Source of the DNA: Pseudomonas inefficax
GTDB taxonomy: Bacteria > Pseudomonadota > Gammaproteobacteria > Pseudomonadales > Pseudomonadaceae
NCBI RefSeq assembly: GCF_900277125.1
Contig: NZ_OPYN01000207.1
Location: 248,001-312,000 of the forward strand
Length of the DNA: 64,000 nucleotides
Direction of reading: 5' to 3'
The notes under the pieces are model-generated. The model worked only from the letters and a program-made list of their open reading frames with translations. It had not been told where the DNA came from and searched no databases. Shown here one piece after another: positions 7,327 through 16,900 of this stretch. Both the position numbers and the translations under genes were made by a program. How positions within the stretch are numbered: position 1 is the stretch's first letter; each line of letters opens with the position of its first letter.

Positions 7327-8664
7327 ATGATTCGAATGCCTCTGGCCTCCGCCAGTCTGCTGGCCATTGCCATCGCTCTCGCCGGTTGCGGTGAAGGCAA
7401 GGACGACAAGGCCGCCGCGCCGCAAGCCCAGGCACCTGCTGCCGCCAGCACCACCGCTGCGGCGCCCGGGGCTGTCGACGAAGCCGCCGGCAAAGCCGTG
7501 GTCAAGCATTACGCCGAGCTGGTGTACGCCGTGTACAGCGACTCGCTGAGCACCGCCAAAACCTTGCAGACCGCAGTCGACGCGTTCCTGGCCAAGCCGA
7601 ACGACGAAACCCTGAAGGCAGCCAGGGAAGCCTGGGTCGCCTCGCGCGTACCGTACCTGCAGAGCGAAGTCTTCCGCTTCGGCAACACCATCATCGACGA
7701 CTGGGAAGGCCAGGTGAACGCCTGGCCACTGGACGAAGGCCTGATCGACTACGTCGACAAGAGCTATGAGCACGCCCTGGGCAACCCGGCGGCCAACGCC
7801 AACATCATCGCCAACACCGAGATCCAGGTGGGCGAAGAGAAGGTCGACGTCAAGGACATCACGCCCGAGAAGCTGGCCAGCCTGAACGAGCTGGGCGGTT
7901 CCGAAGCCAACGTCGCCACCGGCTATCACGCCATCGAGTTCCTCCTCTGGGGCCAGGACCTGAACGGCACCGGCCCGGGCGCGGGCAACCGTCCGGCGTC
8001 GGATTACCTGGAAGGCAAGGGCGCCACCGGTGGCCACAACGACCGCCGCCGTGCCTACCTGAAAGCGGTCACCGACCTGCTGGTCAAGGACCTCGAAGAG
8101 ATGGTCGGCAACTGGGCGCCGAACGTCGCCGACAACTACCGCGCCAAGCTGGAGGCAGAATCGGTCAACGACGGCCTGCGCAAGATGCTGTTCGGCATGG
8201 GCAGCCTGTCGCTGGGCGAACTGGCTGGCGAGCGCATGAAGGTTTCGCTCGAAGCCAACTCGCCGGAAGACGAGCACGACTGCTTCAGCGACAACACCCA
8301 CTACTCGCACTTCTACGACGCCAAGGGCATCCGCAACGTCTACCTGGGCGAGTACACCCGTCCAGATGGCAGCAAGGTGACCGGCCCGAGCCTGTCGTCG
8401 CTGGTGGCCAAGGTAGACCCGGCCGCAGACGCCACCCTCAAGGCCGATCTGGAAGCCACCGAAGCCAAGATCCAGGTGATCGTCGACCACGCCCTCAAGG
8501 GCGAGCACTACGACCAGCTGATCGCGGCCGACAACGCAGCCGGCAACCAGATCGTGCGTGACGCCATCGCTTCCCTGGTCAAGCAGACCGGTGCGATCGA
8601 GCAGGCCGCGGGCAAGCTGGGCATTGCCAACCTGAACCCGGATACCGCCGATCACGAGTTCTGA
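7327..8664 (+). CDS. icmP: Imelysin-family lipoprotein IcmP
   Basis: A 445-residue lipoprotein: signal peptide with lipobox LAGC at about residues 15-18, then an Ala-rich linker and one imelysin (peptidase M75) domain. The family motif GxHxxE is present as GYHAIE, with His201 and Glu204. The P. aeruginosa counterpart was described as an insulin-cleaving metalloprotease; related domains in EfeO and IrpA bind iron or act in iron uptake. It is the first gene of a module with a di-heme protein, a second imelysin and a DUF1513 protein. The ATG at 7327 has AGGAAAA upstream. The terminator at 8688 and the REP locus after it separate it from the next gene, so co-transcription is at most partial. Confidence 0.88.
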   Translation: MIRMPLASASLLAIAIALAGCGEGKDDKAAAPQAQAPAAASTTAAAPGAVDEAAGKAVVKHYAELVYAVYSDSLSTAKTLQTAVDAFLAKPNDETLKAAREAWVASRVPYLQSEVFRFGNTIIDDWEGQVNAWPLDEGLIDYVDKSYEHALGNPAANANIIANTEIQVGEEKVDVKDITPEKLASLNELGGSEANVATGYHAIEFLLWGQDLNGTGPGAGNRPASDYLEGKGATGGHNDRRRAYLKAVTDLLVKDLEEMVGNWAPNVADNYRAKLEAESVNDGLRKMLFGMGSLSLGELAGERMKVSLEANSPEDEHDCFSDNTHYSHFYDAKGIRNVYLGEYTRPDGSKVTGPSLSSLVAKVDPAADATLKADLEATEAKIQVIVDHALKGEHYDQLIAADNAAGNQIVRDAIASLVKQTGAIEQAAGKLGIANLNPDTADHEF

Positions 8665-8687
8665 TCCTGCTGTAGCGGTACTGGAAG

Positions 8688-8713
8688 AGGCGGCCTTCGG
8701 GTCGCCTTTTTTG
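8688..8713 (+). terminator. Terminator after icmP
   Basis: GGCGGCC and GGTCGCC form a short GC-rich stem around a TTCGG loop, followed by six T. It starts 23 bases past the icmP stop. Confidence 0.8.
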
Positions 8714-8733
8714 CTTAAGGGCCTCCACGGTCC

Positions 8734-8854
8734 CTTGTAGGAGCGGCCTTGTGTCGCGAAAGGGCTGCAGAGCAGCCCCAGGATTTCAGCACTGATGCAA
8801 AAAGTGCTGGGGCCGCTCTGCGGCCCTTTCGCGACACAAGGCCGCTCCTACAAG
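8734..8854. repeat. REP pair in reversed (tail-out) orientation
   Basis: Two GACACAAGGC-type REP copies are inverted, but in the opposite sense to most other loci: the TGTAGGAG ends point outwards and the TTCGCGAC ends point inwards. The centre holds two further hairpins (GGGCTGC/GCAGCCC and GGGCCGC/GCGGCCC types). Confidence 0.88.
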
Positions 8855-8903
8855 AGTCCCCGCCAGCGCTGCCGACATGGCCAACTGACACCGATTTCAT
8901 CCA

Positions 8904-8918
8904 GCAATTGCAAATTGC
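8904..8918. promoter_or_regulatory. Perfect 6-3-6 dyad upstream of the di-heme gene
   Basis: GCAATT and AATTGC flank a GCA spacer. It lies 67 bases before the start at 8986, within an AT-rich patch, and may be an operator or part of a promoter. The match to a Fur consensus is weaker than at 7233. If real, it would give the last three genes of the module their own promoter. Confidence 0.4.
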
Positions 8919-8985
8919 TCTTATTCAAACTCCCTCACCCTGCTAAGCTTGCACGCCGGTTTTTCGCTCACGCCCAGGATTCTCG

Positions 8986-10413
8986 ATGTCCTTGTCGCTG
9001 TCCCGACTCTCCCCCCTGCTGCTGGCCTTTGCCCTCGCCGCCTGTGACGACGCCCCGCGTTTCACCCAGGCCGAGCCTGGCGAAGCGTTGTCGGGCGGCA
9101 AAGCCACCGTGCAGCGCACTGACCGCAATGCCTATTCCCTGCCTTCGGCCAATCTCTCGCCCGAGCGGCGCCTGGACTTCGCCGTAGGCAACAGCTTCTT
9201 CCGCAACCCCTGGGTGATCGCCCCGTCCACCACCACCGCCCGTGACGGCCTGGGCCCGCTGTTCAACACCAATGCCTGCCAGAACTGCCACGTGCGCGAC
9301 GGCCGCGGCCACCCGCCAGAGCCGGGCGACAGCAACGCCGTATCGATGCTGGTACGCCTGTCGATCCCCGACCAGCCCTACCTGGCCAAGGTGGTCGAAC
9401 GACTCGGCGTCGTGCCAGAGCCGGTCTATGGCACCCAGCTGCAGGACATGGCCATCCCCGGCGTGACGCCGGAAGGCAAGGTGCGGGTGAGCTATACCAG
9501 CGAAACGGTGTCGTTCGAGGATGGCCACCAGGTCGAGCTGCGCAAGCCGGCCCTGCAGATCACCCAGCTCGGCTATGGCGTGATGCACCCCGACACGCGT
9601 TTTTCGGCACGGGTGGCGCCGCCGATGATCGGCCTGGGCCTGCTCGAAGCCATCCCCGAAGCCGACTTGCTGGCCAATGAAGACCCCGACGACCGCAACC
9701 GCGACGGCATCCGTGGCCGGGCCAACCGGGTGTGGGACGACGCCCAGGGCAAGACCGTGGTCGGCCGCTTCGGCTGGAAGGCCGGGCAGCCCAACGTCAA
9801 CCAGCAGAACGTGCACGCCTTTGCCGGCGACATGGGCCTGACCACCACCCTGCAGCCCAGCGACGACTGCACCCCGGCGCAGGCCGACTGCCTGGCCGCG
9901 CCCAACGGTGACGGTGCCGATGGCGAGAAGGAGGTCAGCGACAACATCCTGCGCCTGGTCACCTTCTACACCCGCAACCTGGCCGTGCCGGCCCGCCGCG
10001 ACGTGGGTTCGCCGCAGGTGCTCGCGGGCAAGAACCTGTTCTACCAGGCCGGCTGCCAGGGCTGCCATACACCGCAGTTCACCACCGCCGCCAATGCCGC
10101 CGAGCCGGAGCTGGCCAACCAGCTGATCCGCCCCTACAGCGACTTGCTGTTGCATGACATGGGCCCGGGCCTGGCCGACGAGCGCACCGAATTCGCCGCC
10201 AACGGCCAGGACTGGCGCACCCCACCGTTGTGGGGCATCGGCCTGAGCGAAACGGTCAGTGGCCACAGCCAGTTCCTGCACGACGGCCGCGCCCGCAATT
10301 TGCTCGAAGCGGTGCTCTGGCACGGCGGCGAGGCCGAGGCAGCGCGCAATTTCGTACTCACTTTCAATGCCGAGCAGCGTGCCGCGCTGCTGGCTTTCCT
10401 GAACTCACTTTAA
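8986..10413 (+). CDS. Di-heme oxidoreductase-family lipoprotein (DUF1111)
   Basis: A 475-residue exported protein with a lipobox LAAC at about residues 17-20. Two c-type haem sites are visible: CQNCH at 98-102 and CQGCH at 357-361. The fold family (DUF1111, annotated as di-haem oxidoreductase or putative peroxidase) is related to bacterial di-haem peroxidases. Its electron donor and substrate are not known. It stands between two imelysin lipoprotein genes, and the following gene starts 20 bases after its stop, so those two are surely cotranscribed. An oxidative or reductive step on periplasmic iron is an inference from the neighbours. Confidence 0.88.
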   Translation: MSLSLSRLSPLLLAFALAACDDAPRFTQAEPGEALSGGKATVQRTDRNAYSLPSANLSPERRLDFAVGNSFFRNPWVIAPSTTTARDGLGPLFNTNACQNCHVRDGRGHPPEPGDSNAVSMLVRLSIPDQPYLAKVVERLGVVPEPVYGTQLQDMAIPGVTPEGKVRVSYTSETVSFEDGHQVELRKPALQITQLGYGVMHPDTRFSARVAPPMIGLGLLEAIPEADLLANEDPDDRNRDGIRGRANRVWDDAQGKTVVGRFGWKAGQPNVNQQNVHAFAGDMGLTTTLQPSDDCTPAQADCLAAPNGDGADGEKEVSDNILRLVTFYTRNLAVPARRDVGSPQVLAGKNLFYQAGCQGCHTPQFTTAANAAEPELANQLIRPYSDLLLHDMGPGLADERTEFAANGQDWRTPPLWGIGLSETVSGHSQFLHDGRARNLLEAVLWHGGEAEAARNFVLTFNAEQRAALLAFLNSL

Positions 10414-10433
10414 AAAGCGCAAAGGAGCCGGGC

Positions 10434-11498
10434 ATGTTCCGACCCAAACTGTTGTTCACCAGCCTCGCCGCACTCGCCCTCGGCGCCTGCTCGCCGCAGG
10501 ACCCGCAAGCCGTGACCTCCGCTGCCATCGCCAAGCAGGTGATCCTGCCCACCTACAGCCGCTGGGTCGAAGCCGACCGCACGCTGGCCGCCAGCGCCCT
10601 GGCCTACTGCGAAGGCAAGGAAAGCCTGGACAAGGCCCGTGCCGACTTCCTCAACGCGCAAAAGGCCTGGGCCGAACTGCAACCGCTGCTGGTCGGCCCG
10701 CTGGCCGAAGGCAACCGCGCCTGGCAGGTACAGTTCTGGCCCGACAAGAAAAACCTGGTCGGCCGCCAGGTCGAGCAGTTGGTCAACGCCGACAAGCCGG
10801 TCGATGCCGCCACCCTGGGCAAGGCCAGCGTGGTGGTACGTGGCCTGTCGGCCTACGAGTACATCCTGTTCGACAGCAAGCCGGACATCGCCACTGCCGA
10901 GCAGAAAGCCCGCTACTGCCCGTTGCTGGTGGCCATCGGTGAACACCAGAAGGCCCTGGCCGAAGAGATCCTCAAGGGCTGGAACAGCACCGACGGCATG
11001 CTCTCGCAGATGACCAAGTTCCCCAACCAGCGCTACGCCGACTCCCACGAGGCCATCGCCGACCTGCTGCGCGCCCAGGTGACCGCCCTGGACAGCCTGA
11101 AGAAAAAGCTCGGTGCACCGATGGGCCGCCAGAGCAAGGGTATCCCGCAGCCACTGCAGGCCGAAGCCTGGCGCAGCCACAGCTCGCTGAAGAGCCTGGA
11201 GGCCAGCCTCAAGGCCGCCGAAGCGGTCTGGCTCGGGGTCGACAACCAAGGCCTGCGCGGCTTGCTGTCCAGCGACCAGAAAGCCCTGGCAGAGAAGATC
11301 GACGCCGCCTACGCTGCCTCGCTCAAGCTGCTGGCCGACAACCAGAAGACCCTGGGCGAGCTGCTGGCCGACGACGCTGGCCAGCAAACCCTGAACCAGA
11401 TCTACGACAGCCTCAACGTCGTCCACCGCCTGCACGAAGGCGAGCTGGCCAAGGCGTTGAACATCCAGCTGGGCTTCAATGCCAACGACGGTGACTGA
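10434..11498 (+). CDS. Second imelysin-family lipoprotein
   Basis: A 354-residue lipoprotein with lipobox LGAC at about residues 16-19 and an imelysin-like helical domain. At the position of the family GxHxxE motif it has GLSAYE (Ser139, Glu142), so the metal-binding histidine present in IcmP is missing. It is about 90 residues shorter than IcmP. The ATG at 10434 has AAAGGAG with a 6-base spacer; longer open frame upstream overlaps the di-haem gene and is not used. It may be a non-catalytic partner of IcmP or bind a different ligand; this is inference. Confidence 0.85.
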   Translation: MFRPKLLFTSLAALALGACSPQDPQAVTSAAIAKQVILPTYSRWVEADRTLAASALAYCEGKESLDKARADFLNAQKAWAELQPLLVGPLAEGNRAWQVQFWPDKKNLVGRQVEQLVNADKPVDAATLGKASVVVRGLSAYEYILFDSKPDIATAEQKARYCPLLVAIGEHQKALAEEILKGWNSTDGMLSQMTKFPNQRYADSHEAIADLLRAQVTALDSLKKKLGAPMGRQSKGIPQPLQAEAWRSHSSLKSLEASLKAAEAVWLGVDNQGLRGLLSSDQKALAEKIDAAYAASLKLLADNQKTLGELLADDAGQQTLNQIYDSLNVVHRLHEGELAKALNIQLGFNANDGD

Positions 11499-11500
11499 TC

Positions 11501-12598
11501 ATGCTGCGACGCCAGGCCCTCAAACTCGGTAGCGTATTGCTCAGCGCCCTCACCCTGGGCGGCTGGAGCCTGTTCCGCAACAAAGGCAGCGAGCCCCTGC
11601 TGCTGTCGGCGCGTGACGACGGCGACGGCAAGCACTATGCGGTCGGGTTCCGCCTGGACGGCACCCAGGTGTTCAGCACCCAGGTCGCCCAGCGTTGCCA
11701 TGCCATCATCCATCACCCGCAGCTGCCGATCGCCCTGTTCGTCGCCCGCCGCCCAGGCACCGAAAGCTACCTGGTCGACCTGCGCGACGGGCGCTTGCTG
11801 CAGACCGTCACCTCGCAGCCGAACCGGCACTTCTACGGCCACGCGGTCATTCACAAAAGTGGCGAATGGCTGTATGCCACCGAGAACGACACCACCGACC
11901 CTGGGCGTGGCGTACTCGGTGTGTACCGTTTCGAAGGCGAGCGCCTGGTCCACACCGGCGAGATTCCGACCCACGGCATCGGCCCGCACGAGGTAGCCTG
12001 GCTGCCTGACGGCGAAACGCTGGTCGTGGCCAACGGCGGTATCCGTACCGAAGCCGAAAGCCGGGTGGAGATGAACCTCGACGCCATGGAGCCGAGCCTG
12101 GTGCTGATGCAGCGCGACGGTACCCTGCTGAGCAAGGAAACCTTGGCCCAGCAGATGAACAGCGTGCGCCACCTGGCGGTGGGCAGCGATGGCACCATCG
12201 CTGCCTGCCAGCAGTTCATGGGCGATGCCGATGAAACTGCCGAACTACTGGCGATCAAGCGCCCGGGCGAGCCGTTCAAGGCCTTCCCGGTGCCGGAGCG
12301 GCAGTTGCAGGCCATGGCCCAGTACACCGCCAGCGTGGCTATCCACAGCGAGCTGCGCCTGGTGGCGCTGACCGCGCCAAGGGCCAACCGCCTGTTCGTC
12401 TGGGACCTGGACAGCGGCGCGGTACGGCTGGATGCGCCAATGCCCGATTGCGCGGGGGTGGGTGCGGTGCAGGACGGCTTTGTCGTCACCTCCGGGCAGG
12501 GCCGTTGCCGGTTCTATGATTGCCGCAAGGGCGAACTGGTCGGGCAACCGATGAACCTGCCGTCCGGTTTCTGGGACAACCACCTGCATCTGGTCTGA
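11501..12598 (+). CDS. DUF1513 exported protein, Tat-type signal
   Basis: A 365-residue protein starting two bases after the preceding stop. The N-terminus MLRRQALKLGSVLLSALTLG resembles a twin-arginine signal, which suggests export of a folded protein. The body has repeated short beta-like segments of the kind seen in beta-propellers (for example HGIGPHEVAWLPDGETLVVANGG in part, near 150-172), consistent with DUF1513. No catalytic motif is evident. It closes the imelysin-di-haem-imelysin module, an order I recall also for PA4370-PA4373. A REP pair follows. Confidence 0.85.
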   Translation: MLRRQALKLGSVLLSALTLGGWSLFRNKGSEPLLLSARDDGDGKHYAVGFRLDGTQVFSTQVAQRCHAIIHHPQLPIALFVARRPGTESYLVDLRDGRLLQTVTSQPNRHFYGHAVIHKSGEWLYATENDTTDPGRGVLGVYRFEGERLVHTGEIPTHGIGPHEVAWLPDGETLVVANGGIRTEAESRVEMNLDAMEPSLVLMQRDGTLLSKETLAQQMNSVRHLAVGSDGTIAACQQFMGDADETAELLAIKRPGEPFKAFPVPERQLQAMAQYTASVAIHSELRLVALTAPRANRLFVWDLDSGAVRLDAPMPDCAGVGAVQDGFVVTSGQGRCRFYDCRKGELVGQPMNLPSGFWDNHLHLV

Positions 12599-12617
12599 TT
12601 TTCGGGCTGGCTGTACT

Positions 12618-12712
12618 GGCCCCTTCGCGGCTAAAGCCGCTCCCACAGGAATTGCGCAACCCGCTGACTGCGCGGGCCCTGTGGGAGCGGCTTTAGCCGC
12701 GAAGAGGCCGGC
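12618..12712. repeat. REP pair, GGCTAAAGCCGC type
   Basis: Two inverted REP copies with the core TTCGCGGCTAAAGCCGCTCC, about 30 bases apart. It separates the DUF1513 gene from mexV. The remaining 119 bases before mexV presumably carry the pump promoter; I could not identify it. Confidence 0.88.
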
Positions 12713-12831
12713 CCAGGCATTCCACTCCCCTTCCTTCCAAAAACAGTCAATACTTCCCCCATCCACACGTGGGCAGGATCGCCCGTTGTCGTGTCCAAGC
12801 GAATAACAACCATATCCAAGGAACCGGACCT

Positions 12832-13980
12832 ATGCTGCGCCGCCGCATGCTCATCATGTTGGCCGTGGTTCTGCTGATCGTGCTGGCCCTGGGGGGCTAC
12901 AAGGCCTTTTCGATCTACCAGCAGATCCAGATGTTCACTGCCCCCAAGCCGCCCATCACCGTGGCGGCCGCCTTGGCCGAACAGCGCTCGTGGCAAGAGC
13001 GCCTGCCCGCCGTCGGCAGCCTCAAGGCGCTACAGGGCGTGGAGCTGAGCCTGGAGGTGGACGGCATCGTCAAAGCCCTGCATTTCGACTCGGGCCAGCA
13101 GGTCAAGGCAGGGCAGCTGCTGCTGCAACTCAACGACGACCAGGAAACTGCCCTGCTCGGCACCGCCCAGGCCGACCTGGGCCTGGCCAAGGTCGATTTC
13201 GGCCGCGGCAGCCAGTTGGTCGGCGACTCGGCCATCTCCCGCGGCGAGTTCGACCGCCTCACCGCCCAGTACCGGCGCAACCAGGCGGTGGTCGACCAGC
13301 TCAAGGCATCGAAGACCAAGAAAAGCATCAGCGCCCCGTTCAGCGGCACCATCGGCATTCGCCAGGTGGACGTCGGCGACTACCTGGCCACCGGCACGGT
13401 GATCGCCACCCTGCAGGACACCTCCAGCCTCTACGTCGACTTCAACGTACCGGAACAGGCCCTGCCGCACCTGAGCCTGGGCCAACAGGTACTGGTGCAG
13501 GTGGCCGCCTACCCGGGCCAGACTTTCCCCGCCAGCCTCAGCGCCATCAACCCCAAGGTCGAGGAAACCACGCGCAACCTGCTGGTGCGCGCGACCATGG
13601 CCAACCCGGACGGCAAGCTGTTGCCGGGCATGTTCGCCAGCCTGCTGATCCTGCTACCCAACCCGCAGTCACAAGTGGTAGTGCCGGAAAGCGCCATCAC
13701 CTACACGCTGTATGGCAACTCGGTGTACGTCGCAACGCCAAAAAAGGACAAGGACGGCAAGCCGCAAAACGATGACAAGGGCCAGCCGCAGCTCACCGCC
13801 GAGCAGCGCGCGGTGCAAACCGGCGAGCGCCGTGACGGTATGGTGGTGGTCCGCAAGGGCCTGCAGGCCGGGGAGCAGGTGGTCACCGCCGGCCAACTGA
13901 AGCTCACCCCCGGCGCCGCAATCCGTATCGGCCAGGACAAAGCCCTCAAGCCCGCACAGGGCGCGCCGGGTAAGGACTGA
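12832..13980 (+). CDS. mexV: RND efflux membrane-fusion protein (MexV-like)
   Basis: A 382-residue periplasmic adaptor subunit. One N-terminal membrane anchor (about 6-25) is followed by the lipoyl/barrel-sandwich halves (VDGIVKALHFDSGQQVKAGQ near 77-96 and the returning SAPFSGTIGIRQVDVGDYL near 165-183), a short helical hairpin between them, and the beta-barrel and membrane-proximal domains. It would link the inner-membrane pump encoded next to an outer-membrane channel; no channel gene is present here, as in P. aeruginosa MexVW, which uses OprM. ATG at 12832 with AAGGAACC upstream. The name rests on homology plus the conserved PA4370-PA4381 gene order. Confidence 0.87.
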   Translation: MLRRRMLIMLAVVLLIVLALGGYKAFSIYQQIQMFTAPKPPITVAAALAEQRSWQERLPAVGSLKALQGVELSLEVDGIVKALHFDSGQQVKAGQLLLQLNDDQETALLGTAQADLGLAKVDFGRGSQLVGDSAISRGEFDRLTAQYRRNQAVVDQLKASKTKKSISAPFSGTIGIRQVDVGDYLATGTVIATLQDTSSLYVDFNVPEQALPHLSLGQQVLVQVAAYPGQTFPASLSAINPKVEETTRNLLVRATMANPDGKLLPGMFASLLILLPNPQSQVVVPESAITYTLYGNSVYVATPKKDKDGKPQNDDKGQPQLTAEQRAVQTGERRDGMVVVRKGLQAGEQVVTAGQLKLTPGAAIRIGQDKALKPAQGAPGKD

Positions 13981-13992
13981 CAGGAGGCTGGC

Positions 13993-16900
13993 ATGGCGTT
14001 CACCGACCCGTTCATCCGCCGCCCGGTGCTGGCCAGCGTGGTCAGCCTGCTGATCCTGCTGCTGGGCTTCCAGGCCTGGAGCAAGCTGCAGATCCGCCAG
14101 TACCCGCAAATGGAGAACGCCCTGATCACGGTAACCACCGCCTACCCCGGCGCCAACGCCGAGACCATCCAGGGCTATATCACCCAGCCGCTGCAGCAAA
14201 GCCTGGCCAGCGCCGAAGGCATCGACTACATGACCTCGGTGAGCCGGCAGAACTTCTCGATCATTTCCATCTACGCACGCATCGGCGCCGACAGCGACCG
14301 GTTGTTCACCGAACTGCTGGCCAAGGCCAACGAAGTGCGCAACAAGCTGCCCCAGGACTCGGAAGACCCGGTCCTGAGCAAGGAAGCCGCCGATGCCTCG
14401 GCGCTGATGTACATCAGTTTCTACAGCAAGGAGATGAGCAACCCGCAAATCACGGATTACCTGTCGCGGGTGATCCAGCCCAAGCTGGCTACTCTGCCGG
14501 GCATGGCCGAAGCGGAAATCCTCGGCAACCAGGTGTTCGCCATGCGCATCTGGATCGACCCGGTGAAACTGGCAGGCTATGGCCTGTCGGCCACCGACGT
14601 GACCAATGCCGTGCGCCGCTACAACTTCCTTTCCGCAGCCGGCGAGGTGAAGGGCGAATACGTGGTCACCAGCATCAACGCCAGCACCGAGCTGAAGTCG
14701 GCAGAGGCGTTCGCCGCCCTGCCGGTCAAGACCAGTGGCGACAGCCGCGTGCTGTTGGGCGATGTGGCACGGGTCGAGATGGGGGCAGAAAACTACGACA
14801 CGGTCAGCTCGTTCGACGGTACCCCATCGGTGTACATCGGCATCAAGGCCACACCGGCCGCCAACCCGCTGGACGTCATCAAGGAAGTGCGGCGCATCAT
14901 GCCCGAGCTGGAAAGCCAGCTGCCCCCGGCGCTGAAGGTATCGATCGCCTACGACGCCACGCTGTTCATCCAGGCCTCCATCGACGAAGTGATCAAGACC
15001 CTCGGCGAAGCGATATTGATCGTCATCGTGGTGGTGTTCCTGTTCCTCGGTGCCTTGCGTTCGGTGCTGATCCCGGTGGTGACCATTCCGCTGTCGATGA
15101 TCGGTGTGCTGTTCTTCATGCAGATGATGGGTTACTCGCTCAACCTGCTGACCCTGCTGGCCATGGTGCTGGCCATCGGGCTGGTAGTGGACGACGCGAT
15201 TGTCGTGGTGGAAAACATCCACCGGCACATGGAAGAAGGCAAGTCGCCGTTCGACGCCGCCCTCGAGGGCGCCCGCGAAATCGCCATGCCGGTGGTGTCG
15301 ATGACCATCACCCTCGCGGCGGTGTATGCCCCGATCGGCTTCCTTACCGGGCTTACCGGAGCACTGTTCAAGGAGTTTGCCCTGACCCTGGCCGGTGCGG
15401 TGATCATCTCCGGCATCGTTGCCCTCACCCTGTCACCAATGATGTGCGCGCTGCTGCTGCGCCCGGAGCAGAACCCCAGTGGCCTGGCCCACCGCCTGGA
15501 CGTGCTGTTCGAACGCCTGAAGGTGCGCTACCAGCGACTGCTGCACACCACCCTCGACAGCCGCCCCGTCGTGCTGGTGTTTGCCGTGATCATCCTGTGC
15601 CTGATTCCGGTGCTGCTGAAGTTCACCCAGAACGAACTGGCGCCCAACGAAGACCAGGGCGTGATCTTCATGATGAGCAGTTCGCCGCAGCCGGCCAACC
15701 TTGATTACCTCAACGCCTACACCGACGAATTCACCCCGCTGTTCAAGGCGTTCCCCGAGTATTACTCTTCGTTCCAGATCAACGGTTTCAATGGCGTGCA
15801 GACCGGCATCGGCGGTTTCCTGCTCAAGCCCTGGAACGAGCGCGAGCGCACGCAGATGGAGCTGCTGCCGCTGGTGCAGAGCAAGCTCGAGGAAATCGGC
15901 GGCCTGCAGATTTTCGGCTTCAACCTGCCATCGCTGCCCGGCACCGGCGAGGGCCTGCCATTCCAGTTCGTGATCAACAGCGCTGGCGACTACCCGGCAC
16001 TGCTGGATGTGGCCCAGCGCATCAAGGCCCGCGCCCAGGAATCCGGCAAGTTCGCCTTCCTCGACATCGACCTGGCCTTCGACAAGCCGGAGGTGGTGGT
16101 GGACATCAACCGGGCCAAGGCGGCGCAGATGGGGGTGTCGATGGACACCTTGGGCAGCACCCTGGCGACCTTGCTGGGCGAGGCGGAAATCAACCGCTTC
16201 ACCCTCGAAGGCCGCAGCTACAAGGTGATCGCGCAGGTCGAGCGACCGTACCGCGACAACCCCGGCTGGTTGAACAACTATTACGTGAAGAACGACCAGG
16301 GCCAGCTACTGCCGCTATCCACGCTGATCACCCTCAGCGACCGCGCCCGCCCGCGCCAGCTCAACCAGTTCCAGCAGCTGAATTCGGCGATCATCCAGGG
16401 AGTGCCCATGGTCAGCCTGGGCGAGGCGCTGCAGACCGTGCAGGGCATCGCCCGCGAAGAGGCTCCGGAAGGCTTCGCCTTCGACTATGCCGGCGTGGCG
16501 CGCCAGTACGTGCAGGAAGGCAGCGCGCTGTGGGTCACCTTCGGCCTGGCGTTGGCGATCATTTTCCTGGTGCTGGCGGCCCAGTTCGAAAGCTTCCGCG
16601 ACCCACTGGTGATTCTGGTGACGGTGCCGTTGTCGATCTGCGGCGCATTGCTGCCGCTGTTCCTCGGCATATCGAGCATGAACATCTACACCCAGGTGGG
16701 GCTGGTGACGCTGATCGGGCTGATCAGCAAGCACGGTATCCTGATTGTCGAGTTCGCCAACCAGCTGCGTGAAGAGCGCGGCCTGAGCGTGCGCGAGGCG
16801 ATCGAGGAAGCTGCGGCGATTCGCCTGCGGCCGGTGCTGATGACCACGGCAGCGATGGTGTTCGGCATGGTGCCGCTGATCCTGGCGACCGGGGCGGGGG

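Noticed and set aside
13669..15228. A 519-codon minus-strand frame over mexV and mexW
   Set aside because: His/Gln/Asp-rich complement of a well-supported RND operon.
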